NCBI GenBank assembly: GCA_900543475.1
Contig: UQRU01000012.1
Coordinates: 1 to 33,755, forward strand
Length of the DNA: 33,755 bases
Direction of reading: 5' to 3'
Source of the DNA: an uncultured Eubacteriales bacterium
GTDB taxonomy: Bacteria > Bacillota > Clostridia > Christensenellales > CAG-138
The notes under the pieces were generated by a model. That model saw only the letters and a list, made by a program, of their open reading frames with translations, was not told the DNA's origin and did not search any database. Each line of letters opens with the position of its first letter. The first letter of the stretch is position 1. Positions 1 through 7,556 of this stretch are shown in pieces. Position numbers and translations under genes: made by a program.

Positions 1-150
1 TTGCCCCGGGCGGGGCGGGGGGGGGGGGCTTCCCCCGGGCCCCGGCCTTCCGGGCGCGGAGCGCCCTGCCGCCGCCCCCCCGGCTGGCCCCGGCTCCCCT
101 GCCGCAGAGGCTCCCAAGGGCGGCTGGCAGCGGTGGGACCCTTGCTCCCG
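1..150. other. Extremely G/C-rich, low-complexity non-coding end
   Basis: This stretch is nearly all G and C. It holds a run of 12 G at 17-28, just after shorter G runs at 8-10 and 12-15, followed by C-rich blocks. I see no convincing coding frame. It lies downstream of the minus-strand PucR gene, so it could hold that gene's terminator, but there is no clean stem followed by a T tract. A G-quadruplex-forming segment or an assembly-edge artefact are alternatives. Confidence 0.4.
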
Positions 151-1779
151 TTAGCCGGGGTTTCTGGATAGGTCCTCCTGGCCGGCGGCCTGGGGATGGA
201 GCCGGTAGAGCTGGATGGCGGTCTCCAGGGCAAAGCGCTCCTGGGCCACCCGGGGATCCAGGCTGGTGAGCTCTTTGACCCGCTTGAGCCGGTAGACCAG
301 GGTGTTGTAGTGGGTGAAGGTGAGCTCAGAGAGCTTCTTCAGATTGCCGCCGCATTGGAAATAGGCTTCCAGCACCGGGATAAACTCCACGTTCCGGGTC
401 TCCTTAGGGTCCAACAAGGGGCCGATGGTCTCCTGGATGTATGCCTGGATCTCCGCGTCCGGGTCGTCGGCGTAGATCAGCCGGAACAGGCCGATCTGAT
501 GAAAGCCTAGGATACAGCTGGTTTCGTCCTGGGAGCTGGCGCATAGCCGCAGGGCGGTTTGCGCTTGCTTGGCGCTTTGCAGCAGTCCCTCGAAGCCAGG
601 CCGCGGGTTGCCATAGCCTGCCTGGAACCGCAGGTCTGGGGCGTGGCGCTGTAGGCCCGCCATGATCCGCTCTAATAGCTGGGCCACCTCGCCTAGACGG
701 TTTTTGCCTTTCGGCGCGTTTAAGAGCAGCAGATGTTCCGTCCCATCCTGGACATGGAGGCAGTTTACATCCAGGGCCCGGAACATATCTTCCACCTCTT
801 CAAAGTGCAAGGCCCGTTCTGGAGGCCTGCTGTGGGCGTCGCCGATCTCGGAGATGCGAATGCGCACCACCATATGGACATGGTCTAAAACCAGCCAGGG
901 ACTGGGACTGCGATGGGCCTCCTTGGCAGGTTCCACCGGGGCGGTGCGAAGGAGCCGGGCAAAATAATCGTCCAGGGCTTTGGCGGAATCCCGGTTGTTA
1001 CGGGTCTGGGCGATCTCTAGGGAAACGGAGCGGGCGATCAACTCCACGGTTTCTAGGTGGGCCTGGGTGATGGGGGAGTCGGTAGGGTAGACGAAGATCT
1101 GGCCATAGACCTCATCCCCCACATGGATGGGCCGGTGGGTGGGCTGGGGCAGGGATTCCTTCCCCCGGAGGCTGGCAATGGATTGGCCCCGCTTGGTAAG
1201 GAAGCGGGCGTTGCGGCCGTTGATGGTGTCGCAGATCAGCACGGAATTCCCCACCAGCTGGGACAGCATCCGGGCAATGCCCACCAGGTCCGCCCCCCCT
1301 GCCAGCAAGGAGAGCACCACCTCGTCCAAGGCCTGGGCCTGGGCAAGATAGGCGGCCTGCTTCTCCAAGAGGGCGTCGGAAACCCCTTTGAGCACCCCGG
1401 CGAGGGTGATGCCCCGGGCCAGCTGGATCACCGGCAGGCGGAGCTGGTCGGCCTCCCGAAGAAAATCCGGGGAAAAATCCGGCAGGCTCACCGCAGGGCG
1501 TAGGCAAATGCCCGAAATGCCCAATTGACGAAGCCGGTAGATAAAGTCCGAGGAAAGGGCGGGGGGCGCTTCGATCCAGGTCCAGTCCACCAGGAACAGC
1601 TCGCCGGGATGGGCCGGGGCCACAATATCCGGGGCGCCGGCCAGGGTGGCGCCGGTGACCAGATTGGATAGGCCTTGGCTGCCGGCAAGGACTTTGGAAT
1701 TTTGCAAAATGGGCAAATGCAATAAATCCTGCAAAGATATGCCCAAAGGAAGGAGATTGGGACGTGATTCTTGGAGCAA
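151..1779 (-). CDS. PucR-family transcriptional regulator
   Basis: A 542-aa regulator. Residues of about 20-140 match the PucR N-terminal ligand-sensing domain, with a typical stretch on cognate 'GELFLVDW' and 'LGISGICLRP'. A GGDEF-like/CdaR middle region follows. The C-terminal helix-turn-helix (about 470-525) has the family's 'HYNTLVYRLKRVKEL' motif. The start is a TTG at 1779; it is preferred because GGAGGG lies about 8 bases upstream. The gene is divergent from the catabolic gene train that begins at 2067, the usual arrangement for a local regulator. PucR in Bacillus controls purine catabolism, and relatives such as CdaR and PrpR sense other metabolites. The ligand here is unknown; a ring-catabolism intermediate is an inference from the neighbours. 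The family assignment is firm. Confidence 0.9.
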   Translation of the reverse strand: MLQESRPNLLPLGISLQDLLHLPILQNSKVLAGSQGLSNLVTGATLAGAPDIVAPAHPGELFLVDWTWIEAPPALSSDFIYRLRQLGISGICLRPAVSLPDFSPDFLREADQLRLPVIQLARGITLAGVLKGVSDALLEKQAAYLAQAQALDEVVLSLLAGGADLVGIARMLSQLVGNSVLICDTINGRNARFLTKRGQSIASLRGKESLPQPTHRPIHVGDEVYGQIFVYPTDSPITQAHLETVELIARSVSLEIAQTRNNRDSAKALDDYFARLLRTAPVEPAKEAHRSPSPWLVLDHVHMVVRIRISEIGDAHSRPPERALHFEEVEDMFRALDVNCLHVQDGTEHLLLLNAPKGKNRLGEVAQLLERIMAGLQRHAPDLRFQAGYGNPRPGFEGLLQSAKQAQTALRLCASSQDETSCILGFHQIGLFRLIYADDPDAEIQAYIQETIGPLLDPKETRNVEFIPVLEAYFQCGGNLKKLSELTFTHYNTLVYRLKRVKELTSLDPRVAQERFALETAIQLYRLHPQAAGQEDLSRNPG

Positions 1780-1817
1780 ATAGAAGGCCCTCCTTCAAAT
1801 TGGTATCTTTCAACAAA

Positions 1818-1846
1818 AGAATACCATTAGATTTGTATAAAGTCAA
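1818..1846 (-). promoter_or_regulatory. Promoter of the PucR-type regulator gene
   Basis: On the minus strand, TTGACT (1841-1846) and TATTCT (1818-1823) are separated by 17 bp, and a TGG precedes the -10 element (extended -10). Half-sites TGGTAT (1801-1806) and ATACCAT (1821-1827) form an imperfect inverted repeat over the -10 and start region. This is a possible autoregulatory operator. Confidence 0.6.
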
Positions 1847-1892
1847 CATAGACAACTGGCATAAGATGGCCGATAATAGTTACATAACAAAA

Positions 1893-2060
1893 TTGTCTTG
1901 ACAAAACATCAGCGCTGATCATCCAAACACAAACAACCGACCAACCAGAACCAATCCAGACCAGACAGGAACCAATTTTTTGTAGCGGCACACAAAGGCT
2001 GTGTGGGTGTGCTAAATTTTCCTTTCTACATGTGCAACTCAATTATGCATCAAGGAGGCG
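1893..2060 (+). promoter_or_regulatory. Divergent control region and leader of the catabolic genes
   Basis: The intergenic region 1780-2066 separates the regulator from the plus-strand genes. It contains TTGTC-TT-GACAA arms (1893-1904 region), a perfect 12-bp palindrome ATCAGCGCTGAT (1908-1919), a T-poor C/A-rich tract (about 1920-1975) with repeated 'acca' units, and a CACACA/TGTGTG stem (1989-2005). TTGACA at 1898-1903 resembles a -35, but no good -10 lies 16-18 bp downstream. A regulator-dependent promoter is therefore possible. The first gene has a strong AAGGAGG site at about 2052. Confidence 0.4.
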
Positions 2061-2066
2061 AACGCA

Positions 2067-2726
2067 ATGGCAACGATCGACAAAATGGAACAACAACTCA
2101 GGCCGCCGACCATCGGACTAAAGCCCTATGAACCCAAGGTAATTCCCCTGATCACCGGCGAAGATATGTTGGTGCGGGAAATCACCCGGGATGAGGTCCC
2201 GCTCATTTTGGAAACCATCGAGCCCCTCATGAAGCAGCCCAAGGACTTCTACGACATCGTGGCGGCCCGTATTTATGCCGAGCTGCTGGGCATGTACCGC
2301 TATCGGGTACAGGATGAATATTTCTTCGTAGGCGCCATCGACGGCGAGATCGCAGGTGTTGTCAACGGCCGCCTGGTCAATAAAAAGATCGGCATGAGTT
2401 ACCATACCATGACCCTGCGCCGGGGCCTTCGGGTAGGCGCCCAGCTGTTTGCTGCCAAGATGGAATACCACTTCGACTTCATGGATCAGGACGAGGTTTG
2501 GATCGTGGCGGAGAGCCCCAACGGCTTCAAGCGTTGGATGATCGAGTACGAGCTGGAATCCCGGCCCGAGTGCCCCCATGAGCTGGGTGGCGTGCCCACC
2601 TACGTACTCACCAGGGCCCTATGGGAGAAGCATAAGGCAAACAAGAACGTGGGCATCCGTCCCGCATTCGAAGATGTCATCAAGGCAAACGAGGTTCTGC
2701 GCAAGCCCGCGAAAATCAGCGTCTAA
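2067..2726 (+). CDS. GNAT-like N-acyltransferase, function unknown
   Basis: A 219-aa soluble protein, starting at an ATG with AAGGAGG about 8 bases upstream. The middle (about residues 85-160) reads like a GNAT fold. It has a 'VGAIDGEIAGVVNGRL' strand pair, then a basic segment 'TLRRGLRVGAQLF' where GNATs bind the acyl-CoA pyrophosphate, then 'VWIVAESPNGFKRWM'. There is no sharp R/Q-x-x-G-x-G/A signature, so this is a weak fold-level call. It is the first gene of the plus-strand train. A 24-bp gap separates it from a thiolase, so a role with a CoA thioester is plausible but inferred. It has no signal peptide or membrane segment. It could equally be an uncharacterised family restricted to such clusters. 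Confidence 0.5.
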   Translation: MATIDKMEQQLRPPTIGLKPYEPKVIPLITGEDMLVREITRDEVPLILETIEPLMKQPKDFYDIVAARIYAELLGMYRYRVQDEYFFVGAIDGEIAGVVNGRLVNKKIGMSYHTMTLRRGLRVGAQLFAAKMEYHFDFMDQDEVWIVAESPNGFKRWMIEYELESRPECPHELGGVPTYVLTRALWEKHKANKNVGIRPAFEDVIKANEVLRKPAKISV

Positions 2727-2750
2727 GCGCTGGAGAAAGGAAGTGGAAAC

Positions 2751-3947
2751 ATGCGTCAGGTAGGAATAGTTGGCGTAGGGCATACCAAATTTGGCAAGCA
2801 TAACGGCACCTTCTTGGAAATGATCAGCGAAGCCGCCCTGCAGGCCATGGACGATGCCGGCGCCAAGACCGGCGAAAATAACGTCATCGATCAGGTGTTC
2901 GTAGCCAGCATGGGCGCGGGCATGATCAACCGGATCAGCGGCTCCGCCTCCGCACTGGTAGATACCTTGGACATCCGTCCTGCTATGGCCGAGTGCATTG
3001 AGAACGGTCCTGCGTCCGGCGCATCGGGCATCAAGCTGGGCTATATGGCCATCGCCTCCGGCATGTGCGACTGCGTGCTGGTGGTAGGCGGCGAGCAGAT
3101 GCGGGTGGTAAGCGGCTGGGAAGCCACGGACTTTGTAGCCACCATGCTCCATCCGGAAGCAGAATATAAATACGGCGCCACGCTGCCCTCCTTCGCGGGC
3201 ATGTTCACCCGGCTTTGCATGGAGAAATATGGCGTTGAAAGCAGAGACTTGGCTATCATCTCCGTAAAGAACCATGAAAACGCCATGCACAATCCCTGCG
3301 CCCATATCCACCGCAGGGCGGTGCTGGAGCGCATCACCAACCCGGCTTACATCAACGCCACCAACCCCATCGTGGCGGACCCCCTGCGCCAGTTCGATAT
3401 GTGCCCGGTGAGCGACGGCGCCGCCGCGGTGCTGCTGGTGGCCAAGGATAAGCAGGAAGAGCTGGGCTTTGGCGACAAGAAGTTCATCCGGATCGCCGGT
3501 ATTTCCAGCGCGACCGATACCCACGTGGTGGCTAACCGCGCGGTACCCACGGACCTGTTGGCTGTGCGCACCGCTGCCCAAAAGGCCTACAAGATGGCGG
3601 GTATGGGCCCCGAGGATATCGACGTGGCGGAGCTGCATGACGCCTTCCTGATCCTGGAGATCGTGGAGAGCGAAGAAGTGGGCTTCTTCAAGCGGGGCGA
3701 AGGCCATATCGCCGCCCGCAACGGCGAAACCCGCATCGGCGGCAAAATGCCCATCAACCCCTCCGGCGGCTTGAAGGCCAAGGGCCATCCCCTGGGCGCC
3801 ACGGGCGTATCCCAGGTGGTGGAGCTGGTCCGGCAGCTGCGGGGCGAGGCGGATGGCCGCCAGGTGGAAGGCGCCAAGACGGGCCTGGCTGTCAACTTCG
3901 GCGGCTTTGGCAACAACGTGGTCGCCACCATTGTGACGACGGACTAA
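2751..3947 (+). CDS. SCP-x-type thiolase-like protein lacking the nucleophilic Cys
   Basis: A 398-aa member of the thiolase superfamily, of the sterol-carrier/'lipid-transfer' type that pairs with DUF35 proteins. It keeps 'ELHDAF' (H295), the late 'GGLKAKGHPLGATG' loop with H345, and 'NFGGFGNN' near the C-terminus. At the position of the acyl-accepting Cys (family pattern C-A-S-G) it reads 'ENGPASGASG', with Pro87. The nearest Cys, C82, is five residues too early. Ordinary covalent thiolysis or Claisen chemistry therefore looks impossible unless C82 takes over. The start is an ATG with an AAAGGAAG site. The gene is 12 bp from the DUF35 gene, and the two products probably form a complex, as known for archaeal and PhlBC thiolase/DUF35 pairs. 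The reaction is unknown. Confidence 0.85.
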   Translation: MRQVGIVGVGHTKFGKHNGTFLEMISEAALQAMDDAGAKTGENNVIDQVFVASMGAGMINRISGSASALVDTLDIRPAMAECIENGPASGASGIKLGYMAIASGMCDCVLVVGGEQMRVVSGWEATDFVATMLHPEAEYKYGATLPSFAGMFTRLCMEKYGVESRDLAIISVKNHENAMHNPCAHIHRRAVLERITNPAYINATNPIVADPLRQFDMCPVSDGAAAVLLVAKDKQEELGFGDKKFIRIAGISSATDTHVVANRAVPTDLLAVRTAAQKAYKMAGMGPEDIDVAELHDAFLILEIVESEEVGFFKRGEGHIAARNGETRIGGKMPINPSGGLKAKGHPLGATGVSQVVELVRQLRGEADGRQVEGAKTGLAVNFGGFGNNVVATIVTTD

Positions 3948-3959
3948 GGAGGCAAGGAT

Positions 3960-4301
3960 ATGGAACAACTCTACGCATATAAATGCAATAAGTGCGGCAA
4001 GCTGCACCATCCCCATTACATTGTCTGCCAGAATCCGGCGTGCGAAAGCAGGGAGTTTACCCCCGAAGTGCTGGAGGGCAAGTGCAAGCTCCTTACCTGG
4101 ACCCGGGTTTACAACCTGCCCGAAGGCTATATGAAGCCCTGGCTGAATTTCGGCATCGTGCAGTTTGAAAACGGCGTGACCGCCATGGGTCAGATCGGCT
4201 TTGACGATATCGAAAACGGCATGGAGCTGGTCTCCACCGTGGATGTGGTCAAAGAGGGCGTGGGCCAGGATCAATACGGTTTCGTGTTCGTCAAACCATA
4301 A
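3960..4301 (+). CDS. DUF35 zinc-ribbon/OB-fold protein, thiolase partner
   Basis: A 113-aa protein with an N-terminal rubredoxin-like zinc ribbon (C9-x2-C12 and C23-x4-C28), then an OB-fold rich in beta strands ('LLTWTRVYNLPEGY', 'FGIVQFENGVTAMGQI'). This is the Zn-ribbon/OB architecture of DUF35 proteins. In characterised complexes they bridge or gate thiolases and handle acyl-CoA transfer. It sits 12 bp after the thiolase-like gene and is preceded by AAGGAGG. The pairing with a thiolase that lacks its nucleophile makes this subunit a candidate for part of the active site; that is inference. The family call is strong, the function open. Confidence 0.85.
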   Translation: MEQLYAYKCNKCGKLHHPHYIVCQNPACESREFTPEVLEGKCKLLTWTRVYNLPEGYMKPWLNFGIVQFENGVTAMGQIGFDDIENGMELVSTVDVVKEGVGQDQYGFVFVKP

Positions 4302-4350
4302 GGCGTGGAAGGGATACCCGCCTGGCAGGCGCCGGGCGGGGATTCTGCAA

Positions 4351-4407
4351 GGGCGGGGCTGAAAACCGCCCCCGCAGTCCAAAGCGGGCGGCCCGATCCG
4401 GCCGCCC
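4351..4407 (+). other. Two stem-loops between the DUF35 gene and fdrA
   Basis: The 127-bp gap holds GGGCGG/CCGCCC arms (4351-4356 with 4366-4371) and a perfect 8-bp stem GGGCGGCC/GGCCGCCC (4386-4393 with 4400-4407). No T tract follows, so a full terminator is unlikely. They may tune mRNA processing or partial read-through into fdrA. Confidence 0.4.
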
Positions 4408-4428
4408 CACCATACTGGAGGGATTTGT

Positions 4429-5988
4429 TTGATAAAACTTGAAGTTCGAAAAAATGCGTATTACGATTCCGTGACCCTGATGCTCATCTCCAAGGACGTG
4501 AAGAAGCTGGAAGGCATCGAAGAAGCCCTGGTGGGCATGGGAACGGAATTGAATCGGGAAATCGCGGCCAATCTGGGCCTGGACGCCCCGGGGTTCGAGG
4601 CGGTGGGGCCCAATGACTTTTTTGTGGCCGTCCGCTGCGGGGACGAGGCGGCGTTTACCAACGCCATAGAAACCGTGGATACCCTCATCAATAAAAAGGC
4701 GGACAGCGAGGCCGCGGCCTACACCCCCCCCACCCTGGAGGGAGCGTTGAAGATGGACCCCAATCTGAACATGGCGGTCATCTCCGTGCCGGGCAAGTTC
4801 GCGGCAGGGGTCGCCCAGGAGTGCCTGGATAAGAACATCCACGTGATGCTCTTTAGCGACAACGTGACCGTGGACGAAGAACGGGAACTGAAAACCTTTG
4901 CGGCGGAACGTGGTTTGCTGGTCATGGGCCCGGATTGCGGCACGGCCATCATCAACCACGTGCCTTTGGCGTTTGCCAACGTGGTAAAGCCGGGGGGCAT
5001 CGGCATCGTGGCGGCTTCCGGCACGGGCACCCAGGAGGTATCCTCCCTGGTGGACCAGCTGGGGGGCGGCGTATCCCAGGTGATCGGCACCGGCGGCCGG
5101 GACCTGAAGAAAGAGATCGGCGGCATCATGATGACCATGGGCCTGGAGTCCCTCATCGACGACGAGGCCACCAAGGTGATCGTGTTGATCTCCAAGCCCC
5201 CGGCCAAGGAGATCGCCACCCAGATCCTTACGCTGGCCACCAAGACGGATAAGCCCGTGGTGGTGTGCTTCATCGGCGGCGACCCGGCGGAGATCCGTTC
5301 CTTTGGCCTACATGCGGCCCTGTCCCTGGAGGATGCGGCCTATAAGGCGGTGGCCCTATTGAAGGGCGAGGAGGTCAAGGACTTCGTGGGCTTCACCATG
5401 GGCCAGGCGGAGGCCGAGGCCCTGGCCAAGGAGGAGGCCGGCAAAATGGCCCCCAGCCAGCGGTATGTGCGGGGCCTGTTCACCGGCGGTACCCTTTGCG
5501 ACGAGGCGATGAAGCTCCTGAAGGAAGGCCTGGGCCATATTTATTCCAACATCCCCTTGGACCCCGCGGATCTCATCGAGGAGGCCCGTACCGCCAAGAG
5601 CCGGGAGAACACCTTCCTGGATTTCGGCGACGACGCCTTTACCGTGGGCCGGCCCCATCCCATGATCGATCCCTCCCTGCGGGCTGAGCGGGTGATCACC
5701 GAAGGGGACGATCCCGAGACGGCCGTCATCTTTACGGATTGCGTCATCGGCTATGGCTCCCATCCGGACCCGGCTGAAGACCTGTCCGAGGCCATCCGCA
5801 AGGCAAAGGCCAACGCCCAGCAGGCGGGACGGCACATTACGGCGGTGGTCTCCGTGTGCGGCACGGAAGGCGATCCCCAGGGGCTCACAGCCACCCGGGA
5901 AAAGCTGCGGGCAGCCGGCGCGCTGGTATTCCCCTCCAATGCCCAGGCAACCCGTTTCGTGCAGCTGCTGCTGGGGAATCTTGCGTAG
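4429..5988 (+). CDS. fdrA: FdrA family protein, oxamate carbamoyltransferase component
   Basis: A 519-aa FdrA homologue (the E. coli protein is about 555 aa). It has a succinyl-CoA-synthetase-alpha-like layout: an N-terminal alpha/beta region, then 'GLLVMGPDCGTAI', 'GIVAASGTGTQEVSSLVDQLG' and 'VIGTGGRDLKKEIGG', and a C-terminal ligase-like half. In E. coli, FdrA, YlbE and YlbF have been reported to form oxamate (oxamic) carbamoyltransferase, named AllF, AllG and AllH. That enzyme phosphorolyses oxalurate to oxamate and carbamoyl phosphate in allantoin use. The start is a TTG with GGAGG at 4418-4422. The gene is followed after 9 bp by the DUF1116 gene, and the DUF2877 component lies 8.4 kb downstream. 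No carbamate kinase gene is in the window. The carbamoyl donor here is unknown. The family is firm. Confidence 0.9.
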   Translation: MIKLEVRKNAYYDSVTLMLISKDVKKLEGIEEALVGMGTELNREIAANLGLDAPGFEAVGPNDFFVAVRCGDEAAFTNAIETVDTLINKKADSEAAAYTPPTLEGALKMDPNLNMAVISVPGKFAAGVAQECLDKNIHVMLFSDNVTVDEERELKTFAAERGLLVMGPDCGTAIINHVPLAFANVVKPGGIGIVAASGTGTQEVSSLVDQLGGGVSQVIGTGGRDLKKEIGGIMMTMGLESLIDDEATKVIVLISKPPAKEIATQILTLATKTDKPVVVCFIGGDPAEIRSFGLHAALSLEDAAYKAVALLKGEEVKDFVGFTMGQAEAEALAKEEAGKMAPSQRYVRGLFTGGTLCDEAMKLLKEGLGHIYSNIPLDPADLIEEARTAKSRENTFLDFGDDAFTVGRPHPMIDPSLRAERVITEGDDPETAVIFTDCVIGYGSHPDPAEDLSEAIRKAKANAQQAGRHITAVVSVCGTEGDPQGLTATREKLRAAGALVFPSNAQATRFVQLLLGNLA

Positions 5989-5997
5989 GAGGGAATT

Positions 5998-7425
5998 ATG
6001 GCGAAATTGAACGAATTATACCAAAAAGAGCTCCATGTCGTAAACTTTGGCGTGGAAGCCTTCTATCAGGACCTCCTATCCCAGAACAAAAAGGCGGTAC
6101 ATGTCAACTGGAAGCCCGCCGCGGGAGGCGATCCCCGGCTGGCGGCCATGCTGCGCAAGCTCCACAGCGGGGAGCTGGGTGAAAAGATCGCCGCGGCCAA
6201 CGCCGAGGCCCTCACCCGGATCCTCAACGCCCAGCCTACCCTGATCGGCCTGGGCACCGCAGGGGAGCTGCTGCCCGGCATGACCAAGAAAACCATCCTC
6301 CATGCGGGCCCGCCCATTACCTGGGACAGGATGAGCGGCCCGGTGCGGGGCGCCGTCATGGGCGGCCTGATCTACGAGGGATTGGCCAAGGACCTGAAAG
6401 AAGCGGAAGAGTTGGCGGCCTCCGGGGAGATCACCTTCGACCCCTGCCACCATCATAACGCGGTAGGCCCCATGGCGGGCGTGGTGACCTATTCCATGCC
6501 TGTATGGCGGATGAAGAACAAGGCCTTTGGCAACGAAGCCTATTGTACCTTTAACGAGGGCTTGGGCAAGGTGCTGCGCTTCGGCGCCTGCGACCAGGAG
6601 GTCATCGACCGGCTGAACTGGCTGGCTTCCGGCCTGTATCCGGTGCTGCGGGCAGCCATGGAGCAGATCGGGGAGATCGACATCAAGACCATGATCGCCC
6701 AGATCCTCCAGATGGGCGACGAGGGCCACAACCGGAATAAGGCGGGCACTTCCCTGCTGTTCCGGGAGCTGACCTTGGGCGTGCTGGAGACGGACTTCTC
6801 CAACCAGGAGAAGGAGGCGGCCCTGCGCTTCCTCAACAACAACGACCACACCTTCCTGAACATCTCCATGCCGGCCTGTAAGTGCACCATGGACGCCATC
6901 CAGGGGATCCCCTATTCCACGGTGGTGTCCACCATGTGCCGCAACGGCACGGACTTCGGCATCCGGATCGCGGGCCTTGGGGAAAAGCAGTGGTTCACTG
7001 CCCCGGCAGAGGCGGTGGACGGCCTTTACTTCCCGGGCTACACCGAAGCGGACGCCAACCCGGACCTGGGAGACAGCTGCATCACAGAGACCACCGGCAT
7101 CGGCGGCTTCTGCATGGCGGCGGCCCCGGCCATCGTCCAGTTTGTGGGCGGCAAGGTCCAGGACGCCATCAATTACTCCCTGGAGATGTACGAGATCACC
7201 ACCGGCGAAGGCTCCGCATACCGGATCCCCGCCCTGGACTTCCGGGGCAGCGCCACGGGCATCGACCTGCTGAAGGTGATCGAGACCGGCATCCGGCCCA
7301 TTATCAATACGGGCATCGCCCACAAGGACTATGGCGTGGGCCAGATCGGCGCCGGCTTGGTGCGGCCCCCGGCCGCCTGCTTCACCCAGGCCCTGGAGGC
7401 CTGCGCAAAGGCCTGGCTGGAATAG
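5998..7425 (+). CDS. ylbE: DUF1116 (YlbE-like) protein, carbamoyltransferase component
   Basis: A 475-aa DUF1116 protein, a little longer than E. coli YlbE (about 420 aa). Recognisable family stretches are 'LHAGPPITWDRMSGPVRGA', 'FDPCHHHNAVGPMAGV', 'GDEGHNRNKAGTSLLF' and 'TTGIGGFCMAAAPAIV'. The Cys-His-His-His segment (around residue 143) is a possible metal or active-site cluster. It is the second subunit of the FdrA/YlbE/YlbF set reported as oxamate carbamoyltransferase. The ATG has AGGAGGG upstream and lies 9 bp after the fdrA stop, so the two are co-translated. Its role with the DUF2877 gene far downstream is inferred from the E. coli triad. Confidence 0.88.
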   Translation: MAKLNELYQKELHVVNFGVEAFYQDLLSQNKKAVHVNWKPAAGGDPRLAAMLRKLHSGELGEKIAAANAEALTRILNAQPTLIGLGTAGELLPGMTKKTILHAGPPITWDRMSGPVRGAVMGGLIYEGLAKDLKEAEELAASGEITFDPCHHHNAVGPMAGVVTYSMPVWRMKNKAFGNEAYCTFNEGLGKVLRFGACDQEVIDRLNWLASGLYPVLRAAMEQIGEIDIKTMIAQILQMGDEGHNRNKAGTSLLFRELTLGVLETDFSNQEKEAALRFLNNNDHTFLNISMPACKCTMDAIQGIPYSTVVSTMCRNGTDFGIRIAGLGEKQWFTAPAEAVDGLYFPGYTEADANPDLGDSCITETTGIGGFCMAAAPAIVQFVGGKVQDAINYSLEMYEITTGEGSAYRIPALDFRGSATGIDLLKVIETGIRPIINTGIAHKDYGVGQIGAGLVRPPAACFTQALEACAKAWLE

Positions 7426-7455
7426 CCGCGCTTTGAAGGGATTCCTTTTCTCCCG

Positions 7456-7496
7456 CCCAGCCCTGGGGGCTGGGTGGGGTTTCGGGCGGTTCGCCC
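7456..7496 (+). other. Two short stem-loops before the cyclase gene
   Basis: CCCAGCC (7456-7462) pairs with GGCTGGG (7468-7474), and GGGCG (7484-7488) with CGCCC (7492-7496). The 131-bp gap has no gene. There is no T tract, so transcription probably continues, perhaps with attenuation. Confidence 0.35.
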
Positions 7497-7556
7497 CGTT
7501 ATCATCCTTGCCGCAGGTTTATTGCGGCTGCAAATTACCGTAAGGAGGTTTCGCAA

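Noticed and set aside
1898..1926. A consensus TTGACA as a promoter for the plus-strand genes
   Set aside because: No acceptable -10 lies at 16-18 bp spacing. It is kept only as part of a possible regulated region.
2619..4382. A 587-aa minus-strand open frame
   Set aside because: It is antisense to the thiolase and DUF35 genes, has His/Ala/Gly-rich text without any family motif, and arises from the high GC and codon bias of the plus-strand genes.
6076..7323. A 415-aa minus-strand open frame
   Set aside because: It mirrors the DUF1116 gene and has no motif or ribosome site.
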